From a bacterium (lineage in GTDB: Bacteria > SM23-81 > DAOVCL01): a stretch of 64,000 nt of DNA. The notes under the pieces were generated by a model. It was not told the origin of the DNA. It saw only the letters and a list, made by a program, of their open reading frames with translations, and searched no databases. The stretch spans positions 25,052-89,051 of the forward strand of contig JAOZPP010000002.1 of the NCBI GenBank assembly GCA_029932675.1, read 5' to 3'. This document shows, one piece after another, positions 54,429-64,000 of the stretch. Position 1 is the first letter of the stretch. Every line of letters starts with the position of its first letter. Both the position numbers and the translations under genes were made by a program.

Positions 54429-56100
54429 GTTGAATTCCAACATAGTTGCAATTATACCAGCTCGGGGGGGATCCAGGGGTATCCCCCGCAAAAATGTTCG
54501 TTTGCTTGCTGGGAAACCGCTTATTGCTTACGTGATTAACATAGCTAAGAGCAGCAAGTATATCAAGCGAGTTGTAGTCACCACAGAAGATGAGGAAATA
54601 GCTGAAGTTGCGAAGAGATTTGGCGCTGAGGTGCTAATGAGGCCGTTGGAGTTGGCACAAGATGAGGTACCCTTAGATCCGGTGGTATTCGATGCTGTGC
54701 GACGTTTGGAAAAAGAGGGTTACTTCATTGATATTGTAGTGACCTTACAGCCTACCTCACCGCTCTTGAAAGTGAAGACGCTCAATGAAGCCATTGAACG
54801 TTTAGTCAATACTGGAGTTGAAACTGTCCTGTCTGTAGTGGATGATACCCATCTGTTCTGGAGTAATGGTGGAGAAGAAGGTTTTGTTCCATTGTTTAAG
54901 AAACGAGAAAACCGCCAATATTTGCCGAAAATGTATAAAGAGACCGGAGGTATAGTAGTAAGCAGAAGGGACATTCTTACTCAGGATAATCGTATTGGGA
55001 AAAAGGTGGATCTAATTGTATTGGACAATTCAGAGGGTATAGACATTGACACGGATATGGATTGGTGGTTAGCAGAGAAGTTGCTTGCTCGGAAGAGAAT
55101 CCTGTTTAGGGTTGATGGATCTAAAGAAGTTGGATTAGGTCACATATATCGGTCTATTGCCTTGGCTAATCGCCTTATTGACCATGAGGTGATTTTTTTA
55201 ATGAACGCCAGACATAGGTTGGGAATTAGGTTAGTGCGGCAAAACAATTACAACCCTCTGGAGTTCCAGGGAGATCCCATAGCGTCAATCGAAGCCTTAC
55301 ATCCTGACATTGTGGTAAATGACATTTTAGATACCAAAAGTGACTATATAAAGGCCCTGAAGGAGTGCGGATTTTTTGTCGTCAACTTTGAGGATTTAGG
55401 TAGTGGAGCAAAGTATGCAGATGTCGTGATAAATGCCTTGTATGAAAGAGAATTACCGCTTCCCAATCATTATTGGGGGGCAAAGTATGTCTGTTTGAGA
55501 GAGGAGTTTTATTCCGCTGGATTGAATAGTATCAGGCCAGATGTCAAAAACGTTTTAATTACCTTTGGAGGGGTAGATGAGAACAACTTGACTTGCAAAG
55601 TTTTGGAGGCAATTGATAAGATTGAAGATAATGTAAGTCTTGTGGTAATACTTGGGTTAGGATATTCTCACTTTGATGATCTCAACCGGACTGTAGGGAG
55701 AATGAGAAAGCCCTGCCGGATTAGACGAAATGTTAAGAGCATAAGTAAATACATCCAGCGAGCCGATTTAGTAATCACTTCTGCAGGTAGGACCGTATAT
55801 GAAATAGCTTCCATAGGAACTCCTTGTGTGGTTTTAGCTCAGAACCAAAGGGAACTTTCTCATCTTTATTGTAACTATGAAAATGGCTTCGTTAATTTAG
55901 GTTTGGGCCTTGAAGTTAGTAAGGAAGAGATTAAGACAGCCATCTCCCGTCTAATAGAGAGTTATGAACTAAGGAAGGAGTTACAAGGGAGGATGTTAAG
56001 GATTGATTTGAAGGAAGGTATAAATCGAGTATTAGACTTAATCTTTAAACGTTTTAAGGAAAGGGGAAGTAATGGTGGCAAGAATATCTATCGGAGATAG
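54421..56100 (+). CDS. Fusion: CMP-nonulosonate synthetase (NeuA-like) + PseG-like nucleotide-sugar hydrolase
   Basis: IIPARGGSRGIPRKNVRLLAGKPLIAY; then RVDGSKEVGLGHIYRSIALANRL...GGVDENNLTCKVLEAI...ITSAGRTVYEIASIGTPCVVLAQN. Confidence 0.88.
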   Translation: MHKLNSNIVAIIPARGGSRGIPRKNVRLLAGKPLIAYVINIAKSSKYIKRVVVTTEDEEIAEVAKRFGAEVLMRPLELAQDEVPLDPVVFDAVRRLEKEGYFIDIVVTLQPTSPLLKVKTLNEAIERLVNTGVETVLSVVDDTHLFWSNGGEEGFVPLFKKRENRQYLPKMYKETGGIVVSRRDILTQDNRIGKKVDLIVLDNSEGIDIDTDMDWWLAEKLLARKRILFRVDGSKEVGLGHIYRSIALANRLIDHEVIFLMNARHRLGIRLVRQNNYNPLEFQGDPIASIEALHPDIVVNDILDTKSDYIKALKECGFFVVNFEDLGSGAKYADVVINALYERELPLPNHYWGAKYVCLREEFYSAGLNSIRPDVKNVLITFGGVDENNLTCKVLEAIDKIEDNVSLVVILGLGYSHFDDLNRTVGRMRKPCRIRRNVKSISKYIQRADLVITSAGRTVYEIASIGTPCVVLAQNQRELSHLYCNYENGFVNLGLGLEVSKEEIKTAISRLIESYELRKELQGRMLRIDLKEGINRVLDLIFKRFKERGSNGGKNIYRR

Positions 56101-57118
56101 GGAGGTAAGTGATGATTCTTCACCGTTTGTTATAGCAGAAGCTGGGGTAAACTACGAAGGAGACATAAGGATAGCTAAGAAGATGATTGACGAGGCTGCC
56201 CAGGCTGGGGCCGATGCTGTCAAGTTTCAGACTTACAAAGCAGAGAAATTAGCTGTCTCCAACTCTCCAGCCTACTGGGACACAACCCAGACACAACGGC
56301 AGTTTTTCAAACAGTATGATCAATTTGGGGAGGAAGAATATGCTTTGCTGGCAGAGCATTGCCGGAAGAGAAATGTGGTATTCCTTTCCACCCCCTTTTA
56401 TCAGGAGGCAGTGGATTTTTTGGATAAACTGGTTCCCGCCTTCAAGATCGCATCTGCAGATATTACTAATTTCCCCTTTTTGAGATATGTAGCCCGCAAG
56501 CATAAACCTATCTTACTTTCTACTGGAGCTTCAACTCTTGAAGAGATCAAATCGGCCGTTGAGCTTATAGAAGAAGAGGGCAACTCTAAAATTGTTATTA
56601 TGCATTGTGTTCTGAGTTATCCCACATCCAAAGAAGACGCCAATCTGGGGATGATCAGTAGCATAAAAAGACATTTTCCTCAATATTTGGTTGGATATTC
56701 GGACCATACTCTGGCGGATGAATCGATGATAATCTTGACCGCCGCCTATTGGTTGGGGGCGAGAGTCATAGAAAAGCATTTCACCTTAGACAAATCCCTC
56801 CCCGGGAACGATCACTATCACGCTATGGATCCTAAGGATTTGAAAAGATTCGTGAGCAATCTTCGAACATTGACAGAAGTGATCGGCAAGGAAGAGAAGA
56901 CGGTCTTAGAATGTGAAAAATCAGCCAGGAGATATGCGAGGAGGAGCTTAGTATCTAAAAGGAAAATACAGAAAGGAGAAGTGATAACAGAGGAATTACT
57001 GACCTGGAAAAGGCCAGGCACCGGCATTTCTCCGGCAAAGATCGAAGAGGTAGTTGGGAAAAGGGCAGTCAGAGAAATCCCCGAGGACTCAATCATACAT
57101 CCTGAGGATATCATTTAG
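56072..57118 (+). CDS. NeuB/PseI-like nonulosonate synthase with C-terminal SAF domain
   Basis: PFVIAEAGVNYEGDIRIAKKMIDEAAQAGADAVKFQTYKAEKL; GYSDHTLADE; EKHFTLDKSLPGNDHYHAMDP. Confidence 0.92.
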   Translation: MVARISIGDREVSDDSSPFVIAEAGVNYEGDIRIAKKMIDEAAQAGADAVKFQTYKAEKLAVSNSPAYWDTTQTQRQFFKQYDQFGEEEYALLAEHCRKRNVVFLSTPFYQEAVDFLDKLVPAFKIASADITNFPFLRYVARKHKPILLSTGASTLEEIKSAVELIEEEGNSKIVIMHCVLSYPTSKEDANLGMISSIKRHFPQYLVGYSDHTLADESMIILTAAYWLGARVIEKHFTLDKSLPGNDHYHAMDPKDLKRFVSNLRTLTEVIGKEEKTVLECEKSARRYARRSLVSKRKIQKGEVITEELLTWKRPGTGISPAKIEEVVGKRAVREIPEDSIIHPEDII

Positions 57119-57453
57119 GGATATATGAGTATTTAGCTTTCTGAGGATTGATACCATAGATCCCTTGCCTCAAGAGTACCGCCGAACTATTGAGGAAAAA
57201 CCCTTACATTTCTCCGGCCAGGAGAAAATAGTTCTTGAGGATCTGCAAAACTGCACTGAAAATGCAGGGGCCATTGAGTTTTTTTCTCTTCTACTCAAAT
57301 TTTTAGAGAAACTCCAAGGGAGAACTGGGGAGACCCATAAAATGAAGAAATTTGGCTCTCTTTTTCTTCAATATTCTCCCTTTTGAGTTAAGATCATCTG
57401 TTGGAGTAACCGTTATTTAGACAATAAAAGCATTATCAATAAACTTTTGTGAG

Positions 57454-58386
57454 ATGGAAAAGGTACCCTCTTTAGGTGAAATCACCGTCTCTATAATTGT
57501 TCCTGCCTATAATGAGGAGAAGAATATTCCTCCCTTGGTGGAGAAATTCTCTCGGATGTTTAGCCAGTCCAAGATCAAAGGTGAAGTTATCCTGGTTGAT
57601 GATGGAAGTACTGATGGCACCTTACAGGAAGCAAAAGAATGTGAGGAGAGGTATGACTTCTTCCGAGTAACTTCCCATAGAAGAAATCAAGGACTTACTG
57701 CAGCCTTAAGTACTGGATTTAGCCAAGCCAGGGGGAGTATCTTTGTCTTCTATCCTGCTGATCTTCAGTATGATCCGGCCGATATTCCTCGGATGGTTGA
57801 TAAGATTAATGACGGCTGGGATATAGTTACTGGTTGGAAAAAAGGGAGATATGGAACGAAAAGGGTTGTATCCGTTATCTACAATTGGTTGTCCCGGAAA
57901 TTGTTCAAGGTTAAAGTTCATGACTTAAATTCGGTGAAGGCATTTAAAAGAGAAGTGGTGGATGATATTCCTCTGAGGCGGGACTGGCACAGATATATGG
58001 TTGTTTTGGCAGCAGATAGAGGCTTTAAGGTTGGAGAGGTAAGGGTGAATTTGTATCCCCGTAGGTTTGGGAAGAGCAAATTTGGTGGTTTCTGGAGGAT
58101 ACCTATTGGCGTTTTGGACCTAATAGCAGTTAAGTTTCAAATCTCGTTTATGCGCAAACCTATGTTACTTTTCGGTACTATAGGGGGAGTTTTTACTTTC
58201 ATCGGGGTTATTGTCGGCATCATTGCCCTTTACCAACGTTTTGTGCAACACCATGGCTATCGACCTCTTGGTTATTTAATCGTTCTCCTTATCGTCGTAG
58301 GGATCCTCTTTTTTGTTGTGGGATTCCTTGCGGAGGCGATAGCAGGGCTCTATGATGAGTTGAAGAGGTTGGAAAGAAAACAATAA
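57454..58386 (+). CDS. Glycosyltransferase family 2 (DPM1/undecaprenyl-phosphate sugar transferase-like), two C-terminal TM
   Basis: VSIIVPAYNEEKNIPPLVEKFS, VDDGSTDGT, FYPADLQYDPADIPRMV. Confidence 0.9.
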   Translation: MEKVPSLGEITVSIIVPAYNEEKNIPPLVEKFSRMFSQSKIKGEVILVDDGSTDGTLQEAKECEERYDFFRVTSHRRNQGLTAALSTGFSQARGSIFVFYPADLQYDPADIPRMVDKINDGWDIVTGWKKGRYGTKRVVSVIYNWLSRKLFKVKVHDLNSVKAFKREVVDDIPLRRDWHRYMVVLAADRGFKVGEVRVNLYPRRFGKSKFGGFWRIPIGVLDLIAVKFQISFMRKPMLLFGTIGGVFTFIGVIVGIIALYQRFVQHHGYRPLGYLIVLLIVVGILFFVVGFLAEAIAGLYDELKRLERKQ

Positions 58387-58435
58387 CTATTTTGCCCTCC
58401 AAAACGGGTTACAAAAAAATCAGCAGGTTTTAATA

Positions 58436-59497
58436 ATGAAACTTTTAATTGACGTCAACCATCCAGCACATGTGCACCTTTTTAAGAATTTAGCTTGGGA
58501 ATTGGTAAGCAAAGGCCATGAGGTACTATGGGCTGCTCGTCCAAGGGACATAGTTGAGGTATTATTAGGTAGATATGGCTTTGAATATAAAATGCTTACA
58601 TCCGCAAAGCCAGGGTATATAAATATGGCAAAGGAACTCGTAGAGCGTAATTTCAAAATTTACAAATTGGTTAAAGACTTTGAGCCTTCCTTGATGCTTG
58701 GAACTTCAGTGTGCATTGCTCACGTCAGTCTGGTGACTAAGGCACGTTCAATCGTTTTTAATGAAGATGATGCCGATGTAGCAAAGACATTCACTGCCCT
58801 TTCTTATCCTTTTGCAGATACGATATGTACACCTGATTGTTTAAAAGATGATTTTGGGAGAAAACACATAAAATATCCAAGCTATCATGAACTCGCCTAT
58901 CTTCACCCTAATCACTTCTCTCCAGATCCGAAAATAATGGAGAAAATGGGCATAAGTGAAAACAAAAAATATTTTATAATAAGGCTTGTATCCTTTCGTG
59001 CTGATCACGATATAGGGCAATCTGGCATTAGTATTGGTATGGGGAGAAGACTCATCAGTGAACTATTGCGCTATGGTAAGGTGCTTATTACCTCAGAGCG
59101 TGAATTACCTCCTGAGTTTGAGAAATACAGAATTCGTATTCCTCCTTATGAGATGCATAATGCCCTATATTATGCAACCATGTTCATCGGTGACTCACAG
59201 ACAATGGCAGCGGAAGCAGCCGTTTTAGGAACACCAGCAATTAGATGTAATACCTTTGTTGGAAGATGTTCCACCCTGGAAGAATTAGAACACAAGTATG
59301 GTTTAACCTATGGGTTTTTACCAAACGATGAAGACAAAATGTTCGTTAAAATTGTAGAACTTCTAAATAGAGCCAATTTGAAGCAAGAGTGGCAAGAGAA
59401 AAGGGAAGGAATGCTCAAGGATAAAATCGATTTGACGGAATGGATGGTGGATTTTATTGAGAATTATCCCAGAAGTTTTTACAATTACGGTAGATGA
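58436..59497 (+). CDS. DUF354-family (GT-B-like) protein
   Basis: MKLLIDVNHPAHVHLFKNLAWELVSKGHEVLWAAR; GDSQTMAAEAAVLGTPAIRCN. Confidence 0.85.
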   Translation: MKLLIDVNHPAHVHLFKNLAWELVSKGHEVLWAARPRDIVEVLLGRYGFEYKMLTSAKPGYINMAKELVERNFKIYKLVKDFEPSLMLGTSVCIAHVSLVTKARSIVFNEDDADVAKTFTALSYPFADTICTPDCLKDDFGRKHIKYPSYHELAYLHPNHFSPDPKIMEKMGISENKKYFIIRLVSFRADHDIGQSGISIGMGRRLISELLRYGKVLITSERELPPEFEKYRIRIPPYEMHNALYYATMFIGDSQTMAAEAAVLGTPAIRCNTFVGRCSTLEELEHKYGLTYGFLPNDEDKMFVKIVELLNRANLKQEWQEKREGMLKDKIDLTEWMVDFIENYPRSFYNYGR

Positions 59498-59548
59498 AGA
59501 TGAAAATGGAACTTCACGGGGATTTAAACTTTTTCAGACCGAATATAG

Positions 59549-61252
59549 GTGACCTGTAAAGAGATGAAAGAAATACCCCTACATTTCTTCCATACCATAG
59601 CCAAAGAAAAAATTGAGAACAACAGATCAATTATAGAATTAACTACATATGGTCATATATCATTATGGTGGATAATAGAATCCATATTATATAACTGGAT
59701 TAATAAACGAATTAAGAGAAGTGATAGCTCTATTAAGAGGACAAATAAAAACCCGTTGAGGCAGCTACTAAAGACTAATCTAAGTTTGTACTTTGAATTT
59801 CTTTTTGACCTGTTAATGATGTTTATATCCAAATGGAGTGTAAAATCTTATAAAAACATAGAAAAGGGGAAATGGAGAAAAAAGGTGTTAATAACAACAC
59901 CTGATACTACTTGGCGAATTATTGTCGATCCTATAACCAAAAAATCAAAGAAATCGGATATTTTATTTGATTCCATAATAACGGAACTAAAATTCCAATA
60001 TGAGATCGTTACGACTTACCCACTGGGGTTGCCAACTTCTGGTTTGATTTTTTCGTTAGTTTCTGGGTTAGAGGTAACAATGGACAAACGAAAGAATCAA
60101 AAAGATATAGTACACAAGCCGTTCAATCTTTATTGGTCATGGAGCATTTGGAGAAAAGAAAGAAAAGCGATGAGACGCTTTAAAAAAATTTGGAATGAGC
60201 TGAGTGCTAAGGAGCAATTTAGAGCGCTCTGGAAATATGAAGATATCAATCTATATGAACTGATTAAGGATGAATTATCCTACCATTTTGTTGGTGTTTT
60301 TCCCCGTGTGGTAAAACTCATTGAAATGGCCAAATTAATGGTGGGAAAAGAGAAACCAAACCTACTTTTACTGGAAAACGAATATGGCATATGGCAAAGA
60401 AGTCTTGTTGTTGCAGCTAAGGCGAGAGGTATTCCGATCTTAGCCTTGCAACACGGAATCATCCATCCCTTTCATCCCGGTTACTTCCATACCAAAGATG
60501 AGATATCAGATGAAATCGCTCCCCAATATTGTCCTCTGCCGGATAAGACTGCTGTTTATAGCCCTTGGGTAAAAAAAATCTTATCGGAAGTAGGTAATTA
60601 CCCAGAGGACAACATTGTTGTAACAGGGCAACCGAGATATGACATTTTATCAAGAGCTGATGAATTTTTTGATAGGGAAGAGTTTTGCAAAAACTATAAT
60701 TTAGATTCTAAAAAAAAGATAGTAATTTTAGCTACTCAACCTTTCCCCGTATCCGAAGAGAGGGAAAAGTTCTTAAGAAATACATTGAGAGCTTTGAAGC
60801 GTTTTCCAGGAATAGAAATAGTAATAAAACCTCATCCGGGTGAAGGAGAGGAGTGGCACAAAAAAATTACGAAAGAAGAAAATGTAAATGCAACCGTTCT
60901 TCCTAGGGATTCAAATACAAATGAGGCATTATACGCTTGTGACTTGCAAATTACAGTTTCTTCAACTACTGCAACAGAGGCAATAATATTAGGTAAACCA
61001 GTAATCATAGTGAATTTTTTTGGTCGCCCAAGCCCTATCCCCTGGGTAGAGAGTGGCTCTGCCTTAGGAGTTTATGAAGTGAAAGAACTTGATAATGCGA
61101 TTAAGAATGCATTATATAATAAAGAAGTTTTTAAGAAACTTGCTGAGGCGAGAACGAGATTCATTCATGAGCAGGCCTATTTACAAGATGGAAGGGCAAC
61201 AGAAAGAGTTGTAAATTTAATTGTAGAAATGATAGAAGGGGAATATAGGTAA
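59549..61252 (+). CDS. GT-B-like surface polysaccharide biosynthesis protein
   Basis: ALQHGIIHPFHPGY; VVTGQPRYDIL; IKPHPGE; TVSSTTATEAIILGKPVIIVN. Confidence 0.75.
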   Translation: MTCKEMKEIPLHFFHTIAKEKIENNRSIIELTTYGHISLWWIIESILYNWINKRIKRSDSSIKRTNKNPLRQLLKTNLSLYFEFLFDLLMMFISKWSVKSYKNIEKGKWRKKVLITTPDTTWRIIVDPITKKSKKSDILFDSIITELKFQYEIVTTYPLGLPTSGLIFSLVSGLEVTMDKRKNQKDIVHKPFNLYWSWSIWRKERKAMRRFKKIWNELSAKEQFRALWKYEDINLYELIKDELSYHFVGVFPRVVKLIEMAKLMVGKEKPNLLLLENEYGIWQRSLVVAAKARGIPILALQHGIIHPFHPGYFHTKDEISDEIAPQYCPLPDKTAVYSPWVKKILSEVGNYPEDNIVVTGQPRYDILSRADEFFDREEFCKNYNLDSKKKIVILATQPFPVSEEREKFLRNTLRALKRFPGIEIVIKPHPGEGEEWHKKITKEENVNATVLPRDSNTNEALYACDLQITVSSTTATEAIILGKPVIIVNFFGRPSPIPWVESGSALGVYEVKELDNAIKNALYNKEVFKKLAEARTRFIHEQAYLQDGRATERVVNLIVEMIEGEYR

Positions 61253-61410
61253 AATAATAGCGATAACACCCAGTTTAGGTTGCTCGAAAGGACCTCCCTA
61301 AAATGGGTTTTTAACAGGAAAGGCTTTAAAGCCGCGTTAGAATAGTAGAGTAATCTTCCCCAACTGTGGGCGATGAGGTATTCTTGTTTACCTTCGTAAA
61401 AGGACTTTAA

Positions 61411-61620
61411 CCCGAATTATTCGTAAATTTCGCTGGCGTAGTCAAAATTGTTGCTAATGGAGTCTCTGGCTGAAGCTGATCCAGTCTATATTTTTTGAGT
61501 ATCCACCTTGGATAGCTCCAAAAGTGAGATGGCAAAATCCCTGTTCTGCCACTCAGGGGATCTGACCGCTCAGCTATTGGTAGTTTGCAGCTACGTGCAA
61601 GTTTTTATGAGTAATTTAGG
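61411..61620 (+). repeat. Degenerate MITE-like copy D
   Basis: CCCGAATTATTCGTAAATTT start and TTTTTATGAGTAATTTAGG end resemble the A/B/C termini; internal hairpin ATGGCAAAATCCCTGTTCTGCCA. Confidence 0.4.
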
Positions 61621-61753
61621 TTAACAAGGTTAAACATTAAAAAGCGTTGGAACAGCGAGAAACTCCAAGAAGAGATTTTACTTGACAGATCAATGTGACT
61701 TTTTTGTAGTTCCCTTGAAGAAACTGATGGGTGAAGGGAGCTAATATTTATAA

Positions 61754-61929
61754 CCTGAATTATTCATAAATTGCTGCTATTCATTTTTTTTAACGCCGTG
61801 GCTACCTCCTTGTAGGGACTCCGCTAAGGCGGAGTCCGAAAGGGGCGGACAGACCTAAAGGTCTGTCCCTACGGGTGATAAGAAAACCCCTGAATTACAA
61901 ACTCGTCATCAGTTTATGAATAGTCCGGG
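61754..61929 (+). repeat. MITE-like element copy C
   Basis: CCTGAATTATTCATAAA...TTTATGAATAGTCCGGG; internal GGACTCCGCTAAGGCGGAGTCC and GGACAGACCTAAAGGTCTGTCC hairpins; ATAA on both flanks. Confidence 0.8.
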
Positions 61930-61943
61930 ATAAGTAGGGGAAA

Positions 61944-63035
61944 ATGAAACAGAAACAAAGAGCTAAAATAAGAATCATAATGCATGCATTTGCAGATGAT
62001 AATGATGTTAATGCCCAAAATTTAAATTCAAAAGAGATAGCCTATAGGTTGAATCCTGATTTATTTGATATCACTCTTTTTTATAAGAACAAACCAGATA
62101 GCAGGTTTATCAATCGAGGGAATGTCCATTTAATTAAAATCGATGACCGTCAAATTGTTAAATCATTGGTAATTCTAAAGAATTTATTAAGTCGAGAGTA
62201 TGACATTTTCTTTTATGTGCGAACCTTTTACCTTGATTATTTCTACTTTAAGTTAAAGAAGGTGTTTTTTGATAAGAAAATTACAATACATACGATCGAA
62301 AATATATTGCCTTACCCTGCAGGTAAAAGATACAACAGAATTGCAAAGGCAAATGCCTTAAATAGCGATTACATTTTTTCAGTGAGTAAATATGTCGCCA
62401 AAACAGCGGAAAGGGAATATGAAATTAAGACCCCTATTATGTATGTAGGAGTTAATACAAGGTTTTTCACTCCCGCCAAAGGAAGGATTATTAATTCGAA
62501 TTCTAAGGTAAAGGTGTTGTATGTTGGTTCATTTCAGGAGAGGAAAAGGCCTTATTTAGTTTTGTATGCGGCAAAATATTTCCCTAATGTGGAATTTCAT
62601 TTGATTGGTGACGGTCCTTTAAAAGAAAGGCTGTTTTCTATGAAAGAGAAAGAAAATCTTTCCAATATATACGTACATAATGGTATGCCCCAAAAGGAAA
62701 TAATTCCGTATTATCAAAATTCAGATATATTCTTGTTCCCCTCCATTCATGAAGGATTCCCAAAAGTTACGATTGAGGCTGCATCTTGTGGTTTGCCTGG
62801 AATTGTTTTTGGCGATTATAAACCGGAAACTGTCTTAAATGGCAAAACTGGATTCATCGTAAAAGATTTTCAAGAGATGCTGTGTAAATTGGAGATTTTA
62901 ATAAATAATTCTGATTTGAGACATAGAATGGGAAAAGAAGCAAGGGAATATGCTAAAAAATTCGATTGGGATGTAATTGTCAGGAGATGGGAGCAGATAT
63001 TTGTGGATGCTCTTAGGGAGAGAAGAAATGGATGA
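61944..63035 (+). CDS. Glycosyltransferase family 4/1
   Basis: VGSFQERKRPYLVLYAAKYF, GDGPLKERL, SIHEGFPKVTIEAASCGLPGIV. Confidence 0.9.
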   Translation: MKQKQRAKIRIIMHAFADDNDVNAQNLNSKEIAYRLNPDLFDITLFYKNKPDSRFINRGNVHLIKIDDRQIVKSLVILKNLLSREYDIFFYVRTFYLDYFYFKLKKVFFDKKITIHTIENILPYPAGKRYNRIAKANALNSDYIFSVSKYVAKTAEREYEIKTPIMYVGVNTRFFTPAKGRIINSNSKVKVLYVGSFQERKRPYLVLYAAKYFPNVEFHLIGDGPLKERLFSMKEKENLSNIYVHNGMPQKEIIPYYQNSDIFLFPSIHEGFPKVTIEAASCGLPGIVFGDYKPETVLNGKTGFIVKDFQEMLCKLEILINNSDLRHRMGKEAREYAKKFDWDVIVRRWEQIFVDALRERRNG

Positions 63036-63894
63036 AATAGCAAAGAGAATCGCAAGAGCTATAGCCAAAGATTATGGGAGAATTCAAACAGATAAAGATT
63101 TAAAAAGGCACATTAAAGAGTTTCAAAATCACTATGGGGATCATACGGTATCTCATTTGTTTCATTATATGCCTCGCGAAGTATTCAATAATAAAAAGGT
63201 CTTAGAGGTCGGTTGTGGTTTTGGGGGAGGAGTTATCAGTCTCTGGCGGAATGGTGCTCAGGCTTATGGAGTTGATATTGACGAAGAAGCCATAAAGATA
63301 GCGGAAATGATCTCTAAAAAGGAAAAGGTGAATCGGAATATGTTTTGCATTGGTAAGGCTGAAGACCTTCCATTCGGAGATGAAACCTTTGATATTGTAT
63401 GGAATATTCAAGTACTAGAGCATGTCCAAGATCCATTTAAAGCTTTAAGTGAGAGCATCAGAGTCTTAAAACAAGAGGGGATTTTTTTTATTCATTGCCC
63501 CAACTATTTGTATCCATGGGAGGGACACTATAGAGTTCGAATTCTTCCGATGATGCCAAAGAAATTAGTGAAGTCTTACTTGAAAATGAGATGTAGAGAG
63601 ACGAAATTTATTGAAAATATAAACTATATAACACCTCAGAAAATAGAAAGATACCTTAGTTTGTTACCTGTTAAATATGAAAATATCCATGAGAATAAAA
63701 TAATACAAAGGATTAAAAATCCAAAAGCGTTTGATAATCGATTTTTTAGAAAATTAGTTGGAGTTTTTTATTGTTTAAAACTTACACCTATCTTGATAAA
63801 GATGGTGCAGTCATTGCATTTTTACTCGACTTGCGTTTATCTGGGCCAAAAATTGGTAAATCGGAAAGAAAATGGTAAACGCCAACAATTATAA
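63028..63894 (+). CDS. Class I SAM-dependent methyltransferase
   Basis: VLEVGCGFGGGVISLWRNGAQAYGVDIDEEAIKIAE; FDIVWNIQVLEHVQDPFKALSESIRVLKQEG; in-frame ATG 63028 overlaps the upstream stop (ORF 62977..63894). Confidence 0.9.
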   Translation: MDEIAKRIARAIAKDYGRIQTDKDLKRHIKEFQNHYGDHTVSHLFHYMPREVFNNKKVLEVGCGFGGGVISLWRNGAQAYGVDIDEEAIKIAEMISKKEKVNRNMFCIGKAEDLPFGDETFDIVWNIQVLEHVQDPFKALSESIRVLKQEGIFFIHCPNYLYPWEGHYRVRILPMMPKKLVKSYLKMRCRETKFIENINYITPQKIERYLSLLPVKYENIHENKIIQRIKNPKAFDNRFFRKLVGVFYCLKLTPILIKMVQSLHFYSTCVYLGQKLVNRKENGKRQQL

Positions 63895-64000
63895 TATTTC
63901 ACCTCCCAAAACTATTCATTATAATAGAATCCGGTGTTTAACATTGTGTAGTGAACCCCATTTTTTGGACACTTTTTTGGGCTATTTAAGCAACAATTTC

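Noticed and set aside
57165-57386. ORF 57165..57386 as a gene
   Set aside because: No convincing ATG with SD, no recognisable family; could be a remnant but evidence is too weak.

Overview
This is a gene-dense bacterial chromosome segment with no rRNA, tRNA or CRISPR seen. The T9SS/FlgD-like C-terminal sorting domains, PorV-like barrel, gingipain-like protease and ASPIC/UnbV repeats suggest an FCB-superphylum-type candidate bacterium; this is inference only. The left half (about 1-32.7 kb) carries mostly housekeeping and envelope genes: partial transketolase, a TPR/sigma-54 regulator, a FTP/M4-M36-like secreted metalloprotease, Zn-ADH, TrpB2, NagZ, two adjacent outer-membrane barrels carrying ComEA-like helix-hairpin-helix motifs, PgsA/PgpA, an NSS transporter plus its MetS-like small subunit (absent from the ORF track), a VIT/VWA protein, a PPDK regulator, an EamA transporter, a double-length UvrA, a RAYT transposase element, a TGS GTPase and a spore-photoproduct-lyase-like radical SAM protein. 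The right half (about 32.9-64 kb) is a large surface-polysaccharide locus: a WbpB/D/E/I-like set suggesting a diacetamido-mannuronate sugar, Wzx, SLBB export and Wzz-like proteins, a sn-glycerol-1-phosphate-dehydrogenase module, a NeuA-PseG fusion, NeuB and glycosyltransferases. It is interrupted by decaying MNT/HEPN genes and a 2142-aa gingipain-like protein with two sets of seven FG-GAP repeats. The most interesting points are: the adjacent HhH/OM-barrel pair; a MNT-HEPN fusion translationally coupled inside the sugar operon; a near-identical inverted pair of ~187-bp MITE-like elements bracketing the G1PDH module; a palindrome-rich non-coding region with a pseudoknot-compatible arrangement; and two genes that appear to start at AUA.
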